DNA of 64,000 nucleotides from Saonia flava. Its GTDB lineage: Bacteria; Bacteroidota; Bacteroidia; Flavobacteriales; Flavobacteriaceae. The stretch lies in assembly GCF_011927795.1 (NCBI RefSeq), contig NZ_JAATJJ010000001.1:2171062-2235061 (forward strand). The letters run 5' to 3'. Position numbers and translations under genes: made by a program. The notes below the pieces were generated by a model that was given only the letters and a program-made list of their open reading frames with translations, made no database searches and was not told where the DNA came from. Below, in pieces: positions 18,473-29,600 of the stretch (positions within the stretch are counted from its first letter, which is position 1; each line of letters begins with the position of its first letter).

Positions 18473-19135
18473 ATGTTTGAAGATATACAGGCGGCAATTC
18501 CCTTAGGCTTTATCTTAAGCTTTATTATTGGCCCTGTATTTTTTGTTTTATTGGAGACCAGTGCAACAAAAGGATTTAGAGCAGCTGTATCATTTGATTT
18601 AGGTGTTATTCTGGCCGATGCAATTTTTATATTAACTGCTTATTTCAGTAGTTTCCAATTATTGGAGAATTTAAGTAACCAACCGGGATTATTTGTTTTT
18701 GGTGGTGTAATTTTACTTATTTATGGAGTAACTACTTTTTTTAAAAATGACCCAAAGGAGAATGATAAAAAAATTAAAATCTCTAAAAACTATCTAGGTC
18801 TTTTTGTCAAGGGTTTTTTGTTGAATTTTATTAATATAGGGGTTCTGGTTTTTTGGTTGGGAATCATTATTGTTGTTGGCCCCAGCCTAGACAATGACCC
18901 AAAACGAATAGTTACTTTTTTCTCCGCAATGCTTGCCGCTTATTTTGTAACCGACATATTCAAAATCTTACTTGCAAAGCAATTAAAAAGAAAACTTACT
19001 TCTAAAAGAATAGTACTTCTTAAAAAAGGTCTCGGGATTATATTGGTTATTTGTGGATTAGTATTGATAACCAAGGGATTTTTACCAAAGGACAAGTTGA
19101 ATATTGAAAAAGAAATAGAAAGAATAAGAAAATAA
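18473..19135 (+). CDS. LysE family translocator (amino-acid exporter type)
   Basis: The 220-residue protein is almost wholly hydrophobic with about six membrane spans. The N-terminus GFILSFIIGPVFFVLLETS matches the LysE/RhtB pattern (G.....GP.....). A basic cytoplasmic loop lies mid-protein (KNDPKENDKKIKISKN). The family exports amino acids or related small metabolites across the inner membrane; the substrate is unknown. The gene ends directly at a strong rho-independent terminator. Confidence 0.88.
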   Translation: MFEDIQAAIPLGFILSFIIGPVFFVLLETSATKGFRAAVSFDLGVILADAIFILTAYFSSFQLLENLSNQPGLFVFGGVILLIYGVTTFFKNDPKENDKKIKISKNYLGLFVKGFLLNFINIGVLVFWLGIIIVVGPSLDNDPKRIVTFFSAMLAAYFVTDIFKILLAKQLKRKLTSKRIVLLKKGLGIILVICGLVLITKGFLPKDKLNIEKEIERIRK

Positions 19136-19162
19136 AAAACCCGTCAAATCTGACGGGTTTTT
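19135..19162. terminator. Rho-independent terminator between the LysE gene and tRNA-Cys
   Basis: A stem of AAAAAACCCGTCA paired with TGACGGGTTTTTT around the loop AATC. The T and A tracts on both sides make it usable from both strands, ending the + strand LysE transcript and the - strand tRNA-Cys transcript. Confidence 0.85.
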
Positions 19163-19164
19163 TG

Positions 19165-19235
19165 AGGCATCGAGCGGATTCGAACCGCTGTACAAGCTTT
19201 TGCAGAGCTGTGCCTAGCCACTCGGCCACGATGCC
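19165..19235 (-). tRNA. tRNA-Cys (anticodon GCA)
   Basis: Read on the - strand, acceptor strands GGCATCG and CGATGCC pair over 7 bp. The D arm contains GCCGAGTGGCTAGGC, the anticodon stem-loop CAGCTCTGCAAAAGCTTG presents GCA, and the T arm has GGTTCGAATCC. The discriminator base is U, as usual for tRNA-Cys. The 3' CCA is not encoded. It lies 49 nt after folB on the same strand, just before the shared terminator. Confidence 0.95.
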
Positions 19236-19284
19236 ATTAAGGCTGCAAATGTACTATTTTTTTAAGTTTCTAAAAAAGGAAAAA

Positions 19285-19644
19285 TTAAGGTCTTTTTTCC
19301 TTTAACAAAACGGTAACGCTTTCTACATCCCCTCCAATTGGAGGGTTTATTTTGGATACAGAAACAGAAATTTTTTCAATTAACGAAATTTCAGAAAATA
19401 ACCTGTTTATAATTCTTTTTCCAACATGTTCCAATAGTTTGGAAGGAACGGCCATTTCTTCTTTTACCACGTGGTTTATATGAACATAGTCCACTGTATC
19501 GGATAAAGCATCAGAGGTAGATGCTTTTGTTAGATTAGCCTCCACAGAAACATTAACCAAATAATCACTTCCAATAATGCTTTCTTCTTTAAGACAGCCG
19601 TGAAAGGCATAGACACGAATATTATCTACATTGATTACACCCAT
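19285..19644 (-). CDS. folB: Dihydroneopterin aldolase
   Basis: The 119-residue FolB-type protein converts 7,8-dihydroneopterin to 6-hydroxymethyl-dihydropterin in folate synthesis. Visible family features are VYAFHGCLKEES (the G.....EE segment), SDTVDYVHINHVV, and LLEHVGKRI with the conserved substrate-binding Glu. It has its own -7 element in the 49-nt gap after sprF, so it is probably expressed separately from the adhesin operon. tRNA-Cys follows. Confidence 0.93.
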   Translation of the reverse strand: MGVINVDNIRVYAFHGCLKEESIIGSDYLVNVSVEANLTKASTSDALSDTVDYVHINHVVKEEMAVPSKLLEHVGKRIINRLFSEISLIEKISVSVSKINPPIGGDVESVTVLLKEKRP

Positions 19645-19664
19645 AAATTTTATCGAAATTTATG

Positions 19665-19672
19665 CAAACTTA
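19665..19672 (-). promoter_or_regulatory. Putative -7 promoter element (TAAGTTTG) for folB
   Basis: This - strand match to TAnnTTTG lies 20 nt before the folB ATG, in the gap after sprF. No clear -33 element is seen. Confidence 0.4.
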
Positions 19673-19693
19673 GTTAATGTAAAGAAGATGTGG

Positions 19694-20641
19694 TTAAAAT
19701 GAGCACCTACAATTGCTCAACCCTTGGAAAAGATCTACACCTAGAGTAACAACATGGGTTCCGGTACTGTAACCTAAAATTTCGTTTAGGATTATTTGAT
19801 ATGAATATCCAAAGTAAAAATTATTCTTTTTTAAGCCCACAATTGGTGCAATGTAAAGCGGATCACCAATTTGGTCATTTAAAAACCTATACGTAACCCC
19901 AGCGTAATAATAGTCTTCAAAATCGTGCCACCTAAATTTTGTGTTTACATCGGTTACAGATCGGCCATCACTTTCAAACCATTGAAAAAAAACGGAAGGT
20001 TCTATTTCTAAATTGCTGTTTTTACTTTTAGAATAACTATACCCAGTATATATGTAGTAGTTTCTTAATTTGTTCGGTTCAAATTGCGTATCAAATTTTG
20101 TTAGGTCTTTTGGTAAAACATTGGAGGCATTTGCGCTTATATAGTACTTATCCTTTCGGTACATAATTCCTATATCAAAATTGTGGTTTGTTGTTGCTCT
20201 ATCGTCTATTACCCCAGGATCGTTGTTGTCAATGAAATTTTCAATATCTATCCTAAATTGGTTAAAGTTATAGGAGACACCAAAAGATAAAAACTCATCA
20301 TCATATCTATCAATGGTTAAGTGGTGGGCAAAAGAGACCCTTGCCCCTCTTTGTTTTGTTTCACCATTGCTATCGTTGTATAATAACATTCCTAACCCAG
20401 ACCTATTGCCCAACCTGGCATCTGCGGCCAAGGACTGTGTGTCTGGGGCATCTTCAATGCCCACCCATTGGGTCAACCCATTAATTCTAATTTTGATATG
20501 GTCACCAATACCAGCATATGTTGGGGACATTACAAAGGGATTGTCCGCCAAGTACTGGGAAAGTTGAGGAATAGTAAGCTCCTGTCCTTTTGCACAAAGC
20601 ACACTCAAAAATAAAGACAAGACCAGCAGTTTACTCCGCAT
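19694..20641 (-). CDS. sprF: PorP/SprF family outer-membrane protein (SprF)
   Basis: The 315-residue protein has a signal peptide (cleavage near CAKGQ) and the PorP/SprF opening pattern (QLSQYLADNPFVMSPTYAGI). Alternating beta strands ending in aromatic residues follow, typical of an outer-membrane barrel. In Flavobacterium johnsoniae SprF lies directly after SprB and is needed for SprB to reach the surface. Here it starts 22 nt after the giant sprB-like gene, so the same partnership is inferred. PorP/SprF proteins are thought to bind type B-sorted T9SS substrates at the outer membrane. Confidence 0.9.
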   Translation of the reverse strand: MRSKLLVLSLFLSVLCAKGQELTIPQLSQYLADNPFVMSPTYAGIGDHIKIRINGLTQWVGIEDAPDTQSLAADARLGNRSGLGMLLYNDSNGETKQRGARVSFAHHLTIDRYDDEFLSFGVSYNFNQFRIDIENFIDNNDPGVIDDRATTNHNFDIGIMYRKDKYYISANASNVLPKDLTKFDTQFEPNKLRNYYIYTGYSYSKSKNSNLEIEPSVFFQWFESDGRSVTDVNTKFRWHDFEDYYYAGVTYRFLNDQIGDPLYIAPIVGLKKNNFYFGYSYQIILNEILGYSTGTHVVTLGVDLFQGLSNCRCSF

Positions 20642-20663
20642 AGTTTTTAGGTTAAGTTTTTTG

Positions 20664-23600
20664 TTATCTATAAAGTGTAAAATGCCCTACAAACTCTCTA
20701 TCGTCATTCTCACCCATGAGCTTAATAATATACCAGTAATCACCAGTTGGAAGCTCTGAGTTTTGGTATAATCCATCCCATCCAGCATCATTTAGTTCCA
20801 TTCTATAGACCTCCCTACCATAACGGTCAAATATGATGGTTAGTATTTCAGGGAACTGCTCTATGTTTTCAGGAACCCAGAAATCATTCATTCCATCACC
20901 ATCTGGGGTAAAGAAATTAGGAATTTCAATATCAATGAATTCCATAAATATTTCGGCAGAGACCGTACATCCATTTTCATCTGTAACAGTTACCGTATAG
21001 GTGTCTGTTCTTGTGATATAATAGGTATTCTCATCGCCGTTGTTAATTCCATCAAAAGTGAAAGTATAGTTCTGGGTACCACCAGTTGCAATGGCGGTAA
21101 TTTCATTTATATTGTTTTGCTCTAACACTAAGGTCAAAGGTTCAAACGCATCAATTACAAAATCAATGGTGTTGATACATCCATTAGCATGTGATATAGT
21201 TAAAGTATGTGGACCAGGAGCTATATCCCCAAAGTCGTAATCCAACTGTAGATCCATTGGATCAGTTGAATCCAAAGCATACATTACATCTCCCGAAACG
21301 GACGGGTCTTCAAACAATAAGTCGATAGATGCTGTTGGCATATCATCTGAACAAGTGTAGATAGGAGTAACAATTCCATTAAGGTTTACACCGGCTTCAA
21401 TTTCTACAATAATATTGGTTTCACAATCTTGGGCGTCCCTTACAAAGATAACATAAGTACCGGCGGCCAAATCTGTAAACAGTGTTTGGTCTTGTACAAA
21501 ATCTGCATCATTATTAGAGTTGAACGCGGTACTATATGGAGCGGTTCCGCCAGTTATAGCAACTGAAATAGAGCCATCTTCATTGCCTGCACAAACTTCT
21601 GGTAAGGCGGTATAGGTAACATCCAATGGATTGGGTTCGCTTATGGTAAATTGGAACACCAAGAAACAACCGTTTTCATCTTGTGCAATAACATCATAAT
21701 CTCCTGGCGCCAAATCTGTAAATACATTTTCAGTATCAAACTGGTTTAGGGTTGGTGAAATGGCATATAATATTTCTCCCGTTCCTCCAGAAACCTCAAC
21801 AGTGATGGTTCCATCATCGGCACCATTACAGGTAACATCAGTGAAGTCTTGAAGGTCTATTTGTAAAGGAAGCGGATCAACAATTAATATTTCTGCTGAT
21901 GTTTCTTCACAGTCCAAACTAGTAACATGAACATAATAGCTTCCTGCAATTAAGTTGCTGAATAGACCTGTTGATTGTGGCCCTGAAATTAGGCTAGTTA
22001 ATGCAGCATCACCATAAAGTTCATAAGAATAATTGCCAAGCCCTCCAGAAGCTGTAGCTACTATGGTAGCGGTTGCTTCTCCTGTACAATTAATAACTGC
22101 CGCACTATCATCAATATCTATCATTAATGGAGGCACTGGCTCTATTGAGATTTGGTTAGATTGCATAGCGTCGCACCCAAAGGAGTCTCTCACATAATAT
22201 TGATAAACACCATCGGCAACGGTAAAAGTATGTGAGTTTCCTCCTGACATTGGAGTATATGTTGTGCCATCTGCACTAAACTCATATGGCCCAGTTCCAC
22301 CAGCTGCAAATAATTGTATTTGAGCTTGGTTGTTACATGTCATTTGACTTAGTTGCACCAAAGAACTGAACACATCAATGGGCTCGGTAATGGTAACTTG
22401 AACTGTTTCTATACCACAGTTCCAACCATCGGAGACAGTAATACTATAAATACCGGCTCCTAAATTATCAAAAACAGGGCTTATTTGTGCTCCAGATGTA
22501 AAATCAATTACAGTTCCGGTTGGATCATATGTATTCAATTGATATTGGTATATTCCCTGTCCATTTATAACATTGATTGCAGTTACAATTGCATTGGTGT
22601 CACCAAAACAAACCAACGTGGTTGGTGTTGCAGTAATATCTGCAGTAATAGGAATTGCAGGCACCAATACCTCTGTATCATTTATTATACATCCACCAGC
22701 ATCAGTTATTTCAACAGTAAAACTTCCTGCAGAAAGACCTGTAAAAATATGGCTCGCCACATCATTTATTGTATAGGACTGACTAGTAGTGGTATTGGTC
22801 AATACAATGTCGTATGGAGCATATCCTCCGCTTGGGTTCACAATAATTTCTCCTTGGTCATCTGTACAAGTTGTATCTGCAATAGGGTCAACAACCGCTG
22901 TTAGTGGCATATCTGGAGATATGATAGTGAAGCTATTGGAATCTTCCACACATTCTGGAGCAGTTGTTTCCGTAATTCTAACAAAATAGTTTCCACCAGG
23001 TAAACCATTAATTGTATTGGGATTTACAGAGGTATTACCAGTACCTGTAATTCCTGTTGTTAGACCAGTTGATGAATTATACACCTCGTACATATAAGCA
23101 CTTGTATATCCCGAAATATTAATTTCGGCCGCACCATTGGAACCTCCAAAACATGTTATAGGGGTTGTTGCCGTGGCAACTACTTCGATTAAATCATAAG
23201 GTAGAATTTCATAAGGCGCTGTATCAAAATAGCAGCCTGTTGTTGTATCCGTAATCCTGAATGTATAGTTTCCAACAGCCGTAAGGTCAAATATTGTTGT
23301 AATGTTTGTTGGCGTTGCGGTTAAGGAACCGTTAGGGTTTCCTATGGGTAACAATTCATAGGTGTACGTATTTAATGGGTTTCCATTATCTGCAACCGTA
23401 ATCAATATTTCTTCTGGATTTACACAAGAAATTGCAATGTTCCGCGAAACTATTGCCGTAAATACATTTAGTGGTTGAATAGGGGCCACAACAGCAGGCA
23501 CAGAACAATTGTTGGCATCAACAACGGTTACTGTGATATTTTGAATAGCACCATTGTCAATTATATCAAACGTTGTGGACGATTGGAAATTAACCCCATC

Positions 23601-26600
23601 AATACTATATAAATATGGAGCTGTTCCCCCGCCTGGAACCACAGTAATAGTAGATGTAGTTGCCGTATTGGAAGCATTACATGCAAAAGTTGTCGCCGTT
23701 GCCGTTGCTGTTAATACAGATGGCTCAGTAATTTCAAAAGTCTGTCTGTCCAAACATCCCCTAGATGATATTACTTCCACTTGATAAAATGCTGCAGAAA
23801 GACCGGTAAAAGTTGGGCTTGTTTGAGCAGGTTGAACAATAGTTGCCCCAAGTGCATCATAAAGAGTATAGGTATAAATAGGATTGTCATTAACCCCTAA
23901 AGATGGGGCTGTCAAGTTTATGGTCACTTCTCCGTCCGCGCCGCCATTACAAGAAACATGGGTTCTTGTAGGAGCGTCAAAAGTTACAGGTGTTGGCGTG
24001 TCCAACATTTCTGTGATTGTTTTGGTACAAACAGGATTAGTGGTGTCCAAATCGTTCACCACAAAGGTATATGTGCCAGCCTGATTAAGGCCCGTAAATA
24101 CTCCTGTGGCGTTGTTTATGGTTGTTACGGCATCTGGGAATGTTACGGTATAGTCTAAATTTGCCGAACCACCGTTTACTGTTATTGTAATTTCGCCTCC
24201 AGGTGCAACAGTACAATCTATAGGCTTTACGACTGTACTTACCAAGTTCATTTCTTCATATAGCAATTCTGCTGGGGTAGTAAAAGAACAGGACCATTGA
24301 TCGGTCACAAGAACCTCATAACTTCCAGCACCCAGACCAGAGAATACGGTTGATGTTTGAGTTGACCCGAATGCAACACCGTCTTTTATTAGTTGATAGG
24401 TATAGTTACTGCCTTGGCCACCAACTGTTCCAACAACTTCTATTTCACCCTCTAAATTGGTACAGTTTTCTTGGTTTACCTGCAAAGCAGCACTTATCGG
24501 TGTAGGATCCACAAGATTCACATTAGAAAGCTGTTCTACACAACCATTAACATCTGCAACCCATACTTGATAATCAGTTCCCAATCCAGGGCCTCCTGCC
24601 AATCCGGTAAATAAGGGAGAGGCTTGGTAACTTCCTGGGAATGTCGGAGCTGGATTTGAGGCCAGGTCAACAAAATAGGTATAACCACCCCAGCCTCCTA
24701 ATACATCTATAACTTCAATTGCACCATCATTTAGGGAACAAGTTACAGGAGTAATATTGGTATTGGCTGTAATGGCCGCACTAGGACCCGAAATGTTAAA
24801 TGCCTCTATATTGGTACATTGTGGAAAGTTGTTCTGTAGAACTTCTACAATATAACTTCCAGCTTCCAGAGTAATTGGAGCGGTAGGGCCGTTGTTCGGG
24901 AATGTACCGTTTTTCACAAAAGTATCATCTATTGTATTTGCCGTGCCATTAGAGTCATATATAACCCAGTTAAATGGCCCAACATATGTGGCATCAACAA
25001 GCTGTAGGGTAATTTCACCCGTTTCAGTCCCAAAACAAATAACATCTTGAATTTTTACGACATCGATAGTGAACGTGTTGGGGTCCGTTATGGTTTCCGA
25101 TGCTGTTATTATACAACCGGTATCGATATGTCTGATCAAGAAGTTGTGTGTTCCAGCACTTAGGCCGGTGAAGACATTGGAAGCTTGATATGTGGTCCCG
25201 TTGTCTATACTATATCGAAATCTTGAAAGGTCACTGTTTACAGAGGTAACCGTGATAGTTATTTCACCATCCATACCGGGATTACAGCTCAATGGGTTTG
25301 TAATTGATGCCGTTGCGGACAACAATTCGTCATATGGCAATATGGTTGCCGTAGTGGATCCTGAACATCCGTTCTCGTCATAGACGTTAATGATGTAGGA
25401 ACCACCTGTGGTATTGGTTTCCACATAGGTCGTATTTGACCCTGACTGGACCACCACATCATCCCCAGGGACCATCGGGGTACCTTGGTCATTTATAAAC
25501 TCATAAATAACATAGGTTCCCGTACCGCCCGTAATTGCGGAGCCATCAATTGATATTGAGGCATTGTTTGGATTGTTCCCAGCAGAACACCCGAACTCCA
25601 CCACTGTGGCATTCACATTATCTATAATGTCTGGTTGTAGAATCACTTGAGTAAGGGTTTCAACACAACCATTTGCAGCTGTAACTCTTATTGTATATGT
25701 GATACCTGGCGCGGCCAACCCATCTAGTCCAGTGAAGACGGCTGTATTAGCCGTATTTGATGTTGGAAGAATACTAACAGGGCTTGTAATTTCAAATGTA
25801 TAAGGACCTATACCATTATCAGTGGCGCTTACAGAGATAGTTCCGTCAGAATTACCATTACAGGTTACATCTGTATAATTTGTTATAGAGATTATGGGCT
25901 GAATAGCATCTTCAAGTCTTCTAACTATGTTCTTACTACAAGCATCAGCCTGGTCAGTAACGGTAAATGTATAGTCACCAACCTGAGTAAGTCCAGTGAA
26001 CACTCCTGTGGTGTTGTTTATGGTAGTTACGGCATCTGGGAAGGTAACGGAATAATCATAACTCCCAGAACCTCCATTTTGAGTTATAGTGATTTCCCCA
26101 CCCGGGTTGATGGTACAATCAATAGGTTTTACGATGGTTGCCAAAAGGGACATTTCATCATATAATACTTCGGCCAGAGTGGTAAATGTACAGTTCCATT
26201 GATCGTTAATTTCAACTGTATAAGAACCAGCTCCCAAACCTGAGAATATGGTCGAGGTTTGTGGCGTGCCTTGCGGCGAACCGTTTCTGTACAATTGGTA
26301 AGTATAGCCAGTACCTTGTCCTCCCGAGGTTCCAATAACCTCTATTTCACCCTCTAGGTTTGTACAGTTTGCCTGGTTTATCTGTAAAGTAGCACTTATT
26401 GGCGTGGGGTCTATCAGTGTAACATCTGGTAATTGTAACTCACAACCAAATTGATCAACAACCCACACTTGGTAATCGGTTCCCAAAGCTCCTCCGGAAA
26501 GACCCGGAAACAAAGGAGAGGCTTGATAACTTCCTGGGAATGTCGGAGCTGGATTTGAGGCCAGGTCAACAAAATAAGTATAGCCTGCCCATCCGCCCAG

Positions 26601-29600
26601 CACATCAATAATTTCAATACTTCCATCATTCAAAGCACATGTTACCTCAGTGACATTGGTATTCGCAGTAATGGCAGCACTAGGCCCGTCAATATTAAAG
26701 AATTCCGTGTTTGTACAGGTCGGAAAATTGGACTGTGTTATGTTTACGTAATATTCCCCAGCAGGCAAGTTAATAGTTGCCGTTGGCCCGTTAGTTGGTT
26801 CGTTTCCTGTAAGCACAGAGGTGTCGTCCAGTGTTGATGCAGTACCATTGGTATTAAAGATTTCCCAATCGAAATCACCTGGGTAAGTTACATCTACTAG
26901 CTCAAAGGTTACCCCCCCTGTAGCTGTCCCAAAACAAATAACATCTTGAATTTTTACGACATCGATAGTGAAGGTGTTGGGGTCCGTTATGGTTTCCGAT
27001 GCTGTTATTATACAACCGGTATCGATATGTCTGATCAAGAAGTTGTGTGTTCCAGCACTTAGGCCGGTGAAGACATTGGAAGCTTGATATGTGGTCCCGT
27101 TGTCTATACTATATCGAAATCTTGAAAGGTCACTGTTTACAGAGGTAACCGTGATAGTTATTTCACCATCCATACCGGGATTACAGCTCAATGGGTTTGT
27201 AATTGATGCCGTTGCGGACAACAATTCGTCATATGGCAATATGGTTGCCGTAGTGGATCCTGAACATCCGTTCTCGTCATAGACGTTAATGATGTAGGAA
27301 CCACCTGTGGTATTGGTTTCCACATAGGTCGTATTTGACCCTGACTGGACCACCACATCATCCCCAGGGACCATCGGGGTACCTTGGTCATTTATAAACT
27401 CATAAATAACATAGGTTCCCGTACCGCCCGTAATTGCGGCGCCATCAATTGATATTGAGGCATTGTTTGGATTGTTCCCAGCAGAACACCCGAACTCCAC
27501 CACTGTAGCATTTACATTGTCTATAATGTCCGGTTCATCAATTACAATTCCAGGAATTGTAGTTGTACAGTTATTGGTACCAAGCCCGGTTACCGCATAT
27601 GTTCCTGGAGGAAGCCCTTCAAAAGTATTGTTGGATGCATTAAAGGTGCCCGCTACAGGAGAAATAGTGTACGTTAAAGGGTTTATTCCATTATCTGTTT
27701 CAAAAACGGCTATGGTTCCATTGTCTAATCCATTACATGTAACATCTGTTGGAACATGGGTAAAGATTGGTGTAATTGCTGGTGGTGCTTCTACATCAAT
27801 TGTTCTTTGACAATAGGGGACCGGCGTTCCCACATCATATACAACAACACTATAGGTTCCCGCAACACTAGCTTGGGTCCATGTGAAAGGGTTTGACGGC
27901 ATAGCCACTCTACCTTCACTTATAGGACCAACAATTTCATAATCATAATTACCAGACCCAGAAGTAACAGTTATGGTTATTTCTGCATTGTTGTTAGGGG
28001 GTCCTTCACAGTCCAATAGCTCTGTTTGTACTGCCGTAAATTCTAATGGGGGATAGATTGTAAAAGGATCTGTGTCTGGACAGCCATTTAAATCGGCCAC
28101 AGCAACGGTTTGTCCCGCGCCAGAACTTAAATCTGTAATGATATACTGGTTGCTGCCATCAAACACGATGTTTTGATACGCACCACCATTTAGGCTCAAG
28201 AAATAAGGAGCCCCTATGCCTGGAGTATCTAAGGTAACAATCAATTGAAACTCTCCTTCATCTGGACAATTACTTACAACCTCTAATGAGATTTCTGGTC
28301 TTGGGTCTAAATCAACATTAATTGTATCTGTGAAAGAACAACCATACTGATCTTCAACCAAAACAGTATATGTCCCTGCCGGTGAGCCAGGTATTATTTC
28401 AACTGGATTATCTGTTGTTCCAGTAATGGTAACAAATGGAGCGGGACCCGACACTGTGTATGTGTATGTACCTCCTCCGCCAATGATATCATCAATAAGA
28501 ATAAGACCAGGCGTGCTACATGTAATATTTTGTGGAGAACTTAGAGTTGCAGAAATTGGATCTAATTCTTCAATTAAAAGATTTTCACTACCAGACACAC
28601 AGACATCAGTGTTGCCAGCATTTACTTCCGTCACAACAATATAATATTCGGCTGGAGAGATGCCAGTAACCGTAATTGTTGGGCTATAGGCAATATTTCC
28701 ACCGCTTGATTGTACAACCAAACCGGTATTTACATCAAAAAGCTCCCATCTCATACTCGGCTCTATACTACCGTCCGTATCGGTAAGTGTATATGTTATT
28801 TCAGCATCATTTGCGCCAGAACAAGAAGGTTCAAAGGCGGCACTTATTTCAATAGGGTTAGTCGTGATATCATTTACGTTCACATTACTTTGTCGCAAAC
28901 ATCCACTGGAATCCCTTACATAAAACACATAGGTCCTACCAGGAATTAATCCAGTCCAAGTATGACTTCCTGGAATTGCTGCTGTCCACCCAGAAGGGGG
29001 ATTAAAATTAGAAGGGTTGTCAGTATATGTATATTCATAATTAGGGACACCCTCTGTACCTTGCACGGTAACCTGAAGTTCATTACAACCAACCACAACG
29101 GTTGAAATAGTAATGTCCAGGTCATCCAAGGGGTAGGGAATGGTATATCGGGGTAAATCTGTCTGACATATTGTATTTCCTAAGCCATCAACGGTTCTTA
29201 AAGATGGGTATACGTTTGTTCCAGAAATGTAACCAGTTAAAACATCTGTTGTACCAGGAATGCTGTTATCTCCAGTCCAAGTGGCACCACCATCAGCACT
29301 AAACTCTATTGTTCCGAGGGTTGTGGGGTAGTTGCTGAATTGAAAGCCATAATCATTCGGGTCTACACTACTACAGGCAGCAGGAAGAATTGCCGTTATA
29401 TCTGCAGTCAACTCATCAGGGTTGGTTATAGTAACTGGCGTGTCTGTCACCAAACAGCCAAAAGAATCGGTAACGTTTATGGTATAATCACCAGGCAATA
29501 GATTGTAAAATGTGGTTGTGGCCGTAAAGACATTTGTATTAGTCTGGTCTGAGGCACCAGCATTATCCAAATCTATTATTTCTATAGTGTATGGAGTTGT

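Noticed and set aside
19466-19475. ACCACGTGGT palindrome inside folB as a third parS
   Set aside because: Only the CCACGTGG core matches; the flanking GTT/AAC bases needed for parS are missing (TTTA on both sides).
22485-22904. + strand open frames inside the giant adhesin gene (for example 22485-22904, 33783-34205, 39276-39836)
   Set aside because: They are antisense to one continuous, signal-peptide-to-sorting-domain frame, show low-complexity translations and have no start signals or family likeness.
25027-27531. Repeated blocks in sprB as a CRISPR array or insertion element
   Set aside because: The copies are long, in frame, coding, and separated by related coding sequence. No short direct repeats with unique spacers and no transposase or terminal inverted repeats are seen.
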